Both the position numbers and the translations under genes were made by a program. Of a DNA stretch of 64,000 nt, positions 38,517 through 50,900 are shown one piece after another. The notes beneath the pieces are model-generated. The model made no database searches and was not told where the DNA came from. It saw nothing but the letters and a program-made list of their open reading frames with translations. Every line of letters begins with the position of its first letter. The first letter of the stretch is position 1. Where the stretch lies: positions 62,001-126,000 of the forward strand of contig OZ025835.1 in NCBI GenBank assembly GCA_964019425.1. The letters are read 5' to 3'. The DNA comes from Flectonema sp. DT1601. Taxonomy: Eukaryota; Euglenozoa; Diplonemea; Diplonemida; Diplonemidae.

Positions 38517-41500
38517 ATTACTGTTTTCATTATTGGCATTGTTTGTTATTGTTGTGGCTGTAAGCCGACAAGCCTTCTCCTTTATGTAATTATTCTGTTT
38601 ACTCTTTACGATGGTAATCACAGTTCTTGCTGTTATATCTGCGATCTAAATAAAGAGTTCAGAAAATTCGAAAAAAAAAAAGAAAAATACAAAACGGTTG
38701 CTACAGACAGAGCATAAGGTACCTTCTAGGTCAGAGTTTTTATGTTTTTAACTTTATTTTCCATTGCTGGAATTATCTACCTGCCAGTGTCGGAACACGA
38801 GGGGTATAAAAATAAAGAATAAATGTGGTTTCAAGTTGTAAGTCTTCCCTGAGGCACAATGAACGTAACTCGACTGTTGTTAAGAAGAATCGACTTAGAT
38901 TTCTTCTTTCACGCAGGACGCATTATTTGAAAATTTTGATCTCTCCGTTTTTTTTTTTTTTTTTTTTTTTTTTTTGAAAAAAAGAAATTCCTCTCAGCGG
39001 GAAGGATTTCGTACTACTTGTAGAAAATGTTGTTGATTACGAAAAGGAAAAAAATAAAATATGAAATGAAGTTTGAAAAAATGACAATTGGGAACCAGAC
39101 CAAAAGACGACACTAGCACTGGTAACCAAAGATGCGAGTATAAAGTTATGGCTGTAGAAAAAAAAGAAACGGGGAAAACGGAACAAAAGAACTACACGAG
39201 TTAGCTGTCATGGAAGACATCATCGCTAACTAAAATGGTCGTGTAGCTCGAGGTCAAGAACCTAAAGTCCTGTAGTGCAACTAATCAATTGTGTGGCTGC
39301 TGTATAGAGTCCGTAAATTGTAGTTCTTTTGTTTAAGGTTGGTTGAATGGTAAAAACATGTGACTTGCTGAGATCACTAAAGGAATTGTAAAAACAAAAA
39401 TTGGGAAAAAGAGAGTGACTTGACAGCATTAGCCAACCACAGATGAATCTCATAAGGCCACCAGTCGGGTCTGTGAGACTCATGGAGCAGAATAAGAAAT
39501 AGACAACAGAGGTCAATACCTCTACAAGTATTTCAGGAGAACGAAAGGGCATAGGAACAAGAGGAGATAGTTGTAATTTATTCATCTTCTTGTCGCACTA
39601 CGGCTTGTAAAGTGATAAGGAAAATACAACGATAAAAAAAATAAGAGAAGAAGAGAAAAAAGAAAGGAACACATGGGGATTGCGACATCTGTTAGAGTGA
39701 GGCTTTACTGATGCAACCTGGTTTACCTTAATGAGTAACAGGCAATGGATCATTTATGCACGTCCTCTGTAGACCGAATACAGGTTCGGAAATACAGTTG
39801 CCATCGGGGGGAATAAAAAAAAACAGGAGACAAAAACAGTGTTGCTATACTAATCAATCATAATAATTTATCAGGTAGAAGTCCGTACTAAAACAGAGAT
39901 AACAAACGTAACTGTTCCAGAGAATTGACCAAGGACTCAGCAAAGGGACGTAACCCGCTTGGCGGGGGACAACTCAAATTTACGTATTGTGTGGAAAAAG
40001 ATAACTCGCAATCTGCGCTGGATGGGGGAGGAGAAAACAACTTTCTACATAAAAATAACTCGCAGGATTTTGGTTGCTGTACCACATTGGGAAGGTGGTC
40101 TGCATGATTTCTTGTTAGTAATGGTTACATCAGGTTGTGCTATATATCCAGGCAAGGCAGCATACATTAAACCGCGCGAACAAAGTAATCGCGGTTTGAC
40201 TCTGGGAGGTAACTATGAGTAAATTAGGAATTAGGGATGGTGTGTATATTTATGTATCTTTTTCTTTTTTCCCCGCATCAAGAATCAATAAAGTAAAACA
40301 GAGAATCCATTTTTAAAAGCAGAATAAAAATCGTAACATTTGCACTACCCAAAAAACAAGATCATCCTTTTTGCCACGAAACGACATTGCCAAAGCTTCG
40401 CATCGTCAACATGTCAAGCGATTTAAGAGTTTTAAAAAAACATAAAAAGTAACCGTGTTGTTAAACACGTTTTTAAAACTATCAAATATAGATTGGCTCT
40501 CACTTGGAAATTGATCAACGAGTTGTACATTGACAGCTATTCCTAGAACGCTTCAATCATTAAAATAAAATTAAAAAAAATACTGAAACGGATAGCCAGT
40601 GCTGTTAAACACGATAGAACTCTTCATGAGCAACCGCTAGGCATGTCATGGAATCAAAGGAAGGATAATACAAACATGATCCTATTATTCCACATACAGA
40701 TGGAATTATTTATTAATGATCTTGAAAGGCAGAGAAAAAATACTTTTTATCTACACAAAGAAGTCTGGATAGTAGTTCTCTAATAAATCCTCACACGGAA
40801 TACAATAATTGTGAGACTTTCATTGGTAAGAAACTTGTTCGCATTCCGTCGGACACTCGTTCATACAAGCAGCAAAAAGTCATCGGGGTTTTTGGGAGTA
40901 GCTTTCTTAGGAAAGCACTGTTCACAGCGTTGAAATGCTTAAAAGGAAAAGATTAATTTTTATCAATCATTTCCCTCAAACAGTTTACTCCATTGTGGGA
41001 GTCACGTTCTTGATTCACTAATAGAACGCCTAAGACTTTTACGGCGGGTGCACAGATGAGGTTCCAACAGATGACAGGTACCAGAGGCACATTGACCTCG
41101 CAGTTTGGGTACTAAATAATGGACAAAGTTAAGAACTTTAATCCCATCATGGGGTGATCACTTGATATTATGATTAAATATAAGGGGGGGGAACATAAAA
41201 AAGAGGTTAAAACAATTTTTAAAAAAAAAAAAAAAAAAAAAGATTTTTTCCCGATGACCGTGTCAAAAAGCTGAAGACACTCTTCAACATATGCTTTGTT
41301 GCATGCGATTAGATTTTCTAGCTCATCTGACAACGAGAGTATAAAACATGAAAATAAAAACTGCGAACTGAACCATGTAATCAACTAACAAGCTCAGTAC
41401 GCCGCAAGTTCTGGTTAACATACTCGTTTTTAAATCAAACAGTCTATGTTCCCTAAAACAACCAACAAGGGAGTTAATGTATTTTAGATACAAAAAACTG

Positions 41501-44500
41501 ATTGTATTGCACCAAACAACATTGGTGAAAAAATAGGTATGAAATTTGTAAGCAACAATTTTAGGTTGTTTTTAGGTTTTTTTTTCGAAAATGCTAACAC
41601 AGTTGAAAAAGAGAGTCTTTAGAATACAAGAGACAAAAAAAATAATAAAAGCAACAAAAAATATATAAATAAAATAACAAAAATACGAAACATAAAAAGA
41701 AATTCCATTTTGGGAATCGGAATTCACCAAGAAAGAATGAGTGAGTTAGGAAGAAGACATTTCATCTTCATTTTTCGAAGTTGCGTGTGCACATGCGTGT
41801 GTATGCCAGTGCCGTACACAGTGCCAAATACGCGTCTAAGAAGAAAATGGTGCAAGAACGCTTCATAGTCTGGAACTCAACTCCTCTAAAAGATCGAGAT
41901 CTCATAAAACTAAATTAAATCACCTTATCTTTTTTTATTGCAATAGTTCAAAACCCCCGAATAAAGGAGTAAAACTTCTCACAGCAAAGTTAGTTCACAC
42001 AACCAAGCAAGCTTACAACAGGGAAAGAGTGATCAAATAATTTATCGTTGCATTTTCTTTTTCTCCCTCCGTTTCATTTGCTTATTCTTATGCAAAACAT
42101 TTACGCTGAATATAGTCTTGTTGAACTGACAGTTGACTAAAAGAGTATCTACTTTGCTACTGTGTCGGAGAGGAGAGAAAACACAGTGTAAAAATATACG
42201 TTTGAAGTTTGAAGTTGTTGTTGATTATTTTCCTCACTGTTTTTACTTTTGGTTTCATAAAAAAAACAGAATTGTGAACGGTTCTCTAACACGTTTCATT
42301 TGGGTTTCAAATGTTCACAAAACCTTTTTTTTTTCTTTTTTTTTTTCTTGTTTCTCATCAGGTGCTTTAATTGGTTGGATTTTTAATTTCCTTCAAATAT
42401 AGAATCAATAAAAGGAAAATAACATGAAGAAAAAAAAAAGGAAAAAAAAGAAACCTGAAAAAAAAATAATAAATATTCGCAATACATTTAAGAATACAAA
42501 ATGAGGAACGAATACAAGTCACCTGTTGTTTAAAACTGTATTGGGCTATGCTTAATTTCGTTCATTTCTTTCAACAAATAATCAATAAAATGCATAACAA
42601 TAGCGGCACAAAGCAAAAACAAGATTCTACGAAGAAAATAATAATAATAAAAAAAATAAAATAAAAGAGATTTGTGTTTAAATTAGGCGCGAAGGCGGTG
42701 GAAACTCACGCGATAATTCGGATATTCTTGTACAACTAACGAATTTTCGCATTGAAACAAAAAAAAAAAAAACTAACTTATCAAACACGCACGAGAAGAT
42801 ATTTCCACCTGTTGACTTTTACTGCGGCTGACGGACAAGCAAAAAATACTTTTTTGTCCGAGTAAATAGCCTCCACAACATGCATAAGTGTAATAAATAT
42901 TTCAAAGAATAGAAGCATACGTAAACAGTTTGTCGTTCTCTAAGAACCACTGACTACTATTGGTAATTATTATTCGAAAATGAAAAATCGATAAGAGAGA
43001 TACAACTGGAAAGACAGAATTGGGTTTGAAAAGTTGGTAGACCGGAAGAGAAAGCTGTAAAGTTATCCTTTACAACTAACAGCTAACAGAGAATCCCACA
43101 CAGAGATGCTGAAGGCAGTTAATCAAAACCGGATCATCAAACAGGTGGGTTAGAATAAGTTACTCAAAGAAACCAACTAAAGAATTCAACCTAAAGCTTG
43201 CAATCTCAAAGCATAGACTTGTCTGCCTTACTTAAGGCCTTGAGCGCTGATTATGTTGGCATTCAACCAATCATCAAGCAGGCAACGGTAGGCGAATAGG
43301 AAAGAAATAGGACGATTATAAGACTACCAAAAAAAAATAATAGGACCAAATCAACATCACAAAGGAAGAGAGCGGGGGAAAAATCGTTTTGATTTAGCAA
43401 ACTTAATTAAATACAACTGTATTTACATCACGACAACATTAAAAAAAAAAACGATAATTCAACTATCTGTCAAAAGATACAGTGATTCTCAACTTAGCCT
43501 TTTGAAGTGACTATCAGGCCTCAAGAGTAATCCACATATCTCTTGTAGTGTAGAAGCGAGTCAGTCAACTTGAGACTGAATCACTAAGAAGGAAAAAAAG
43601 AAAGAGGAAGATAAATAAAACTGTAATATGATTAGAGATTTATTTATGCGACTTGCAACAAATTAAAATGACTAACTTGGACCAGGTTGCAAACAGAACA
43701 AGAAGTTGTGTATATTTGTGGTAATCAAACAATTAATACTCATTGAGCTGAGATATAGTCATCAAACAGGATATCTTGTTTGTTTGTAGAAAAAGTCGAA
43801 ATATAAACCAGATTCATCAATAAATGACTTAGAATTACATACTAAACAGAGACGATTGAAAACTTTCTCCAAAAGGGAAAAACACACTCGCATTGCGGGT
43901 TTTTAAGAAAAAATCTCGGAAGTAGAGGTAAGGGATGCCGCGCAAGTCTTATTCCCCTGTCCAAGATTTATGTTTTTTTTTTTTTCCTCCCCCCTAACTA
44001 AACAGTACTGTCTGAAAGATGCTAAGATTCAGCTTCCGACTCCAATTTTGTGATTCAGCTCATTGACATTGCCCAAAAGCAGAGCAATTATCTCGCAACG
44101 GTATTTATAAACAAAAATAGGAAAGAGATCGACCTGTCAGGATCACTGAAGCATAGTTACTAACATGCTGAACAGATTATTTATCACACATAACGTAATA
44201 ATCTCATCCACTACAAAGATAGTCTCGCACTATGATTTTTTCAGTTTAAAATTTTGTATTCGTAATAAAAGTTGCGTACGAATACATTCAACAAAATTAA
44301 CTTTCGAGTCATAGTTGTTAATCAAAACTAAATGAAAAAGGTGATTCCATGTTATAATTGGAATAAACGACTTCATCCTTTTAGTAGTGGCAATACAATA
44401 CAATAATAACATAAAATAAAAATTAAACCGTTTTATTATTTTTTTACTTTCTTCGGATACGGACGCACGTAGCTGCCAACAGCCATCAAGCTTGTTGACC

Positions 44501-44621
44501 ACATCGATACTAGGCAGCAGGTGCGTGAATCACCTACTACCGTGGATAGAAAAGAATTGTGTGGAATGTGGTAAAGGATAATGAAGGAAGAGATAAAGAC
44601 TGACAAAAAAAAAAAAAAAAA

Positions 44622-44653
44622 AAGAGAAGAGAAGAGAAGAGAAGAGAAGAAGA
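44622..44653. repeat. AGAGA/GAAGA pentamer microsatellite
   Basis: About six AAGAG-type units directly after an A tract. A simple repeat without coding context. Confidence 0.85.
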
Positions 44654-46046
44654 AACCATCGCTAAGTACCTCACCAACATAATTGGTGAGACTGTAACCT
44701 GGCAGTAGCTGATGTCCAAAAGGATAACATAGTAAAGAGAAGAAAAGGTTTTTAAGTGTGCGAAGGAGACCACCAATTTTTACAAATCCCCCCCCCAAAA
44801 AAAAAAGGAGGTCAAAAATTGAAGTAAGATCATAAAACGAAATACCCATCAGAACAACACGTTAAAACAAGTAGAGAAAAAAAAAAAAAAAAAAAAAAAA
44901 AAAGAATAACTGTGTGAAATAAAATCAATCAGTGAGGGTAAAGAAAGATCCCTATCCTCATTTTTAAAAAGTTAGCAATTTTTCCTCAGAGTTAGGTGCA
45001 ATACAACGTGACAACATGTGATAAAAAAAAAAAAAAAAAAAAACAGATTCCCTAAACCTGTTCATGCATACAAATTCACGTTCACAGCTACTTGTTTCTT
45101 GAGGAATACAAAAGACTTCTTGTGCCGTTGTGATGTAACAAGGCACATAATCTCCTTTTATAAAGTTGGCCAAAAAAAATTGTAGAAAAAAGACAGGGGA
45201 AAAACCGACAAGTAATAGAAAAGCAAAAAAAAAAAAAAAAAGAAAAAACGGTTAATTTTTTTCTTAGGTTTATTACTTCAACACCAAAAAAAAAAAAAAA
45301 AAAATAATACATCATTAGAGGTAACATTATTTTTGGTTGTTGTGAGCTAGAGTTTACCCTCCGTTGTTTGGGGGGAAAAGAAAAATAGACTTAAAAAGAA
45401 AAAAAAGTGCGCCGTTTTTATTAATTTGAAATAACAATAATGAAGACGACCAACTAGAATTTTTTCTTTTTTAAATGTGCTTGAGAGGTCAATTGATTAG
45501 AATAATACTGCTGTGGGATACCTTGCGTACACTATGCTGCACGCTCGCAGGTCTATCCCAGACTTACTTCGTAGCGTTGCTGTAGTCAGCTGCAAGTCCG
45601 AAACAAAAAACGATAATTCAACATAGAAAAGGGAAATTTAAAAAACCGTATTCGGTGGCCAGTGAGGGGTAAGACCACAGCTGGCAGTCATCTACTAAAT
45701 TTCCCCACAAAATTACAAAAAAAAAAAAAAAAAAAAAAAGACTTTAACTTAAACTATACAGAAAATAGTAAAAAACACTTGTTGATGTTTTGTTTGTGCA
45801 CGAAACCGTGAACCGACTTAAACTGATAAAGATAAAGGAGGTTTACGTGTGCTGCCCAACATTGATTTTCGCTTACAATAGTTGTTAAAATGCAAGAAGA
45901 AAAAAAAAAAGAATAGGCCAACTCCACTTTTTATTTGTTTTACTCAACGTTTTTGTTTTGTTTGTGCGCAACCTGGAACAAAATCCTAATAAAGGAATAG
46001 GTTACGCTGCCACAATTCTCTTTCTACCGAACAATGGGGGTTTGTA

Positions 46047-46080
<34 letters not shown>

Positions 46081-46842
46081 GCACGAAAACTAAGCCAACA
46101 ACATCAAAGAATAGAACATGGATTGCAATACTAAATGGAATCAAAATCCAAGAAGTAATGGGTGGTTACATTCTTTAAATGAATTGCCTAGTTAGTTTAA
46201 AAATAAAAAGTACTTTTGAATTTGTGTTTTTTTTTTTTGTAGAAAGTTTTATGTTTACTTAAAAAATATTTGTATTTTTTTTTTTTTTTGTTTTTTTTTT
46301 TTGTCTCCTCCCTTTTCGATCTACCATCGCTGAAGCGACGGGACAACGGATGAATATAAATTGAAAAAAATAAACAGAAAAACCCGTTTTGGAGAGAAAT
46401 CCAGCAACCCAAAAATAGGGAACGGGGTAACATAATAAAAAAACATTACCCGAACACATATTTAACGTCTTAATATTTTGCAACAGGGACAACAATGACA
46501 CAACTAAATTTTGTACCTTTACCTTCACCATTAAAATTTTTGTTTTGTTTTTACTTTCTTTTTTCATCTCCCCCCCGCCTTCAACCATTCTGTTTAGACA
46601 ACAAAAAATAAATTAGAAAAGGGCTAAGCATATCAGTTAGGTACGTAACGTAGATGGATAAAAGAAAACTTTCTATTCCCCCAGAACAACTCCTTTTTTA
46701 AATAAAGAAAAACTATTGTAAATAATAACCCTTTTTATTTTTTTTCGCAGGAGCGAACTGGTCAAAAAAAATAAAAAAATAATCGCACAAAACCGTAATA
46801 TTGACTACGGAGGCTGTTTTAAAAAAAGAGGGGAGGGCACTT

Positions 46843-46877
46843 CTTGTTCCGCCACTAAGATATAGTGGCGGTACAAG
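46843..46877. repeat. GC-rich 15-bp inverted repeat (hairpin)
   Basis: The arms CTTGTTCCGCCACTA (46843-46857) and TAGTGGCGGTACAAG (46863-46877) pair at 14 of 15 positions around an AGATA loop. Its GC-rich core stands out in the surrounding AT-rich spacer, so it is unlikely to be compositional noise. It is a candidate structured RNA, processing signal or protein-binding palindrome. Confidence 0.75.
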
Positions 46878-47636
46878 TACGAAAGGAAGGATGTTATTTT
46901 TATTTCTTTGTCTTGTTGGGGCCTCTTTTGATATGGGGGAGTTCAAAAAAAGCGAGACAAAAAAAATATCGGAGAAGCAGTAGGGGGGTTGTTACGAACC
47001 TAACGACACAACTTGTACATAATGGTATGGATATATAAAAAGAACAAAACCAAATAAAATAGTTTTTTTTTTTTTTTTTTTTTCGGTTCTCCCTCTAACT
47101 TATCTTTCACTTTCCGCTTCATCAATCATGAGGTATGACGCAGCAGGGAGAGCAACAGTGAATAAATAAGTAAATAAATAAAAAATAATAAAATATTGGG
47201 AAGAAAAAAGGAAACTTTCACTGGGAACACTGCTCAGGGAAAGCAGCATGTTATATATACCAGGAGGGTGCTTAAAATAACATACAAAACGGAAGAGGGA
47301 AGAGAACGATTTTTTTTTTCTTATTTTTTTCTTTTCTTCTTCTCCTAAGTTTCTAGTATTGTAAATCGTATTCGTGTTTAGCACCTCACCTATGAAGGTT
47401 CATAATTGTTTTTTTTTTTTTTTTTTTTTTTCCTCACTTAGAGGATAGGAAAGAAGCGTTGAAAAAGACAAAATAAAAGGAAACGAATAAATATGAAAAA
47501 AATCAGAAGTAAAAAATAGGTAAAAATAGATGTAAATAACCCGAAGTAACAACAAAGTGGAGAAAGTTTTTTTCTTTTCTTGTAGCTACATGTCAATTGC
47601 TCCAAAATAATAATAAAGATATTTTTTATTTTTTTT

Positions 47637-47658
47637 GTTTGTTTGTTTGTTTGTTTTC
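47637..47658. repeat. (TTTG)n microsatellite
   Basis: Five to six tandem TTTG units in gene-free DNA. Confidence 0.85.
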
Positions 47659-47992
47659 AAAAGTGTTCGTAATATTTTCTACACAGTTGGTGTTGTTGTT
47701 GCCGTTGTTTTTTGTTTTTTGACTCTCTTTATTTCACTCATAACCAATTAATGGACACGCGGCAATCTTTTTTTTTTGTTATTGTTTTCCTTATAACGTT
47801 CATTTAATTACGCCGAACTGGATATATGTCTACCATTACGACTCGCCTTCTCTCAAGCAATCAACAGATATTGTTTCTTAAGACCTGAATATGGGAGGTT
47901 TTATTTCTTTCTTTCTTTCCTTTCTTTTCTTTTTTTTTTTATATTCCACATGCTAGAGAATTCTCCCAAACGATGTGGTAATAATAAGCTCA

Positions 47993-50900
47993 CTAATGAA
48001 ATTCAATCTTAGGAACGTTGTAACGCTTTTCTTGAATTGCCTGAAGGAAGCTGTCGTAAAGCTTTCCGTTGGCTACGACTGATGGTATTCCCTGAACGAA
48101 GTTTTCTGCTTCTTTCCATTCATCCGAAAAGATTGCTTTTGCAGTGTGGTTCCATGCTGCGTATGGGTCAGTAAGTTCACCTTCAGCCAACTGGTACATC
48201 CATTCAACATCTCTGGCATCACGTGGTTTCAATAATCTAGTAACTCTGATACCCTTCGTAGAGTGACGTTTAGAGTATGATATCGAAGCAATGTGTTGAA
48301 CAATAAATTCAGCCTTTGCTTCTTCAGAGATATGAAAATCAACTAAGTTAGAAAACCCAGTGTGCTTAGCAAACCTCTCTAAAGCAAAACACCAACTGAC
48401 AACAGGTGTGATGAATGAGAATCTCTTCATCCCGTCTGTTCCCATGTTACCAACCTTTGCATCACCTGAAGCAGCAGACTGTGAAATAGCAATACCCGGG
48501 TATGAAATCTCCAATTCTTTTAACTTCTCTTCCATCGCTAACACTGCCCGACATGCTGAGACTCTGTGTGTTGCGACTGGCTTCACTGCATTAAAGGAGC
48601 AGAGCATTCTATCTCCACAGAATGTATCAGGGATACCTTTATACATTTGATAGACGTGAAGTGCCATATTCATACACTGACCATGAGCTTCAATAATTCC
48701 TTGTTCGCTGTGTTTTTCGAACATGGCATGGAAGTTGATAATATTCATAGCGCAGAATGAAACTTTTTTCTTACTGAGATGAAGAACCATTCCAGCCTTC
48801 TTACCTTGAGCACTACGGCAGTTGGCTGCAACGATGTCATGAGTCCCTGACATTGACGCTTTCCAAGATCCAGAGTGGTTAGTTGTAGTAGCAGTTGATC
48901 CTCTTGATGAGCCTCTAGTAGATCTCGGTGCTGATGATCCACCAATACGAGTCCCACGTCCTCCAACAGTACTTCCTGAAGCAACACCAGCAATACCTGT
49001 GAAGTCTGTCTTATCAGAATCTGAACTACTTTCATTTATAGCCAATAGTGTTTGTGGCATGTAAGACTTGTACTCCTTTAAGTTTCCAACCATTAATGCC
49101 ATAGCTTTATGAAGAGCATTCATTTCTTTTATGAATGATCTAGAACTTGGTATTTCATCAACTCTCATCACCGCAGCTTCTGTCAACTGAAAAGCAAACA
49201 ACGAGAACGGTCTGGTCAGAAGTTCGTTAAAAACTAAGAAAACCAACACAGAGAACAGTGCGATCGTCACGAGGATGAAAACAGTTTCAGCAGCCTTTTG
49301 ATCAAGTTTTGTTTGAGTGTTCTTCTCTTGGATCTGTAGATTGAGACGAGTCGCTTCGTTGTTTGCATTCACTTCTCTCAAAATATCTTCTTCCGGAATT
49401 AAGATAACGAACACATAATTCATGTCTCGGTAACTGATTGGCTTCTCAATGTAATTCCAAATTCTTGAATCGACTTCCCTGTTGAAACCACCAGTGTTGT
49501 AATGATCAACAGCTTCTTGGTTAGTAAAAGAACGATTAAATATTCTAATCTCATCAAGCATACCATGATAGTATTCACCTACTCTGTATGGTTCTTCAAA
49601 CTTACCATAAGCTGCAGTACGAGAGATAGCATGATCAGAGTGTAATGTTCCATTTACGTATACTCTACAAGTGAAGTTAGCTCTGTTAACAGTTGCTATT
49701 AAATGAGTCCATTCATTGACAGGAGGACCTCCTATTATTGGATCTGTGGTACAACCAAAAGTTGATATCCCAAGATAGAAGATTCCATTAGCATACCATC
49801 TAACAGCTGCGTCACCAAGGTATGTATCAGAGAACAGTCTTGGAGAGTCAGAGTTGATTAAATTACTATCATTAACAGCTGTTGAAGGATTGACCCACAT
49901 TGAAAACGTCACAGAGTTGTACAGCAGTGGTTCCCTTAATACAGTCGCAAGGTATCCGTTTGGAGCTGGGTCTTGGTACACAATGACTTCAGAACCATCA
50001 CTAAATGTATGCGTGTCGTTGTATAGTCTGAAGTTTGACACCCAAGGGTCGTTAGGATTACTGACACGGGTTCTCTGTACTCGAGGAGCATCAGTTGTTA
50101 AATTAATATAAAGATAGAATGTACTATTCCTATCAAGGTATAAAGCTTTATTATTTGGTCTTCCAGGCATTGGAGCGTCTACAATGCAAGCTAAACTAGT
50201 CGAGCAAACACCATCACGAACCTCACCACGGTATCCAGCAACTGATGCGTCGTGGATCATGCTACTTCCTTGAATGTTCTTTTCGTGAGTTTCAAAAGAG
50301 AAGTGAGTTTGTAACCATCCCGACCCTACCTGATAGAAGTCTCTTTGATTAAAACGACCAGTTGTGAGAGTTCCATCTGAATTACTTTCAGTTGAAAACA
50401 GACTTCCATTATACAACTCTTGAACATATCCACCATAAGCATTCATCTCAATACTGAAAGTATTATTTAGACTGTAAGACTCTCTAGCGTCTGTGTAAGA
50501 CACTGACAGATATTGATCAACTGGTCTGGAGGTTCCCTCCGAACTGGAAACTAAAATTCCGGTTTTCCTGTCAAACATCATGGAAGTAATATTCTGAGTA
50601 CCTGGGTAACTACTTACAATACTCTGAAGATCCTGAGAGAGATCGTTGATCGACCTCATTGATTCAACACAACCAACATAGAGTCCTCTAACAACAATTG
50701 GAGTTAAAACAGAAATAGGATGATATTGAGTATCAAGTCGTGGGTAACTGTAAGAACTCATCAGCCAAGCAAAACTTTTATCTGGCAAGTCTCTGCTGAG
50801 GTCGAATGGATTTTGATCCACCTCACCAACAGAAGATTCCATTGGCCACTCAGATCTAACATGAGTACTGTGATAGCGAAGAGTTTTTGTTGAATCTGAG

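Larger units (their letters stand above)
38517..47992. other. 9.5-kb gene-free, homopolymer-rich region
   Basis: No open frame longer than about 140 codons, and none with a recognisable domain on either strand. The DNA is AT-rich with many A or T runs of 15-28 nt (for example near 38948-38975, 41221-41241, 44879-44903, 45027-45044, 45720-45739, 46050-46077, 47062-47083 and 47409-47431). There are also a pentameric AGAGA/GAAGA microsatellite (44622-44653), a TTTG microsatellite (47637-47658) and a GC-rich hairpin (46843-46877). It separates two blocks of minus-strand genes. I see no tRNA or rRNA. It could hold a transcription start for the downstream gene block, a long non-coding RNA, or simply be spacer. 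Confidence 0.7.

Noticed and set aside
39888-40222. Overlapping short frames with repeated AATAACTCGCA-like segments
   Set aside because: Only a few imperfect matches of about 11 bp; no domain or array structure.
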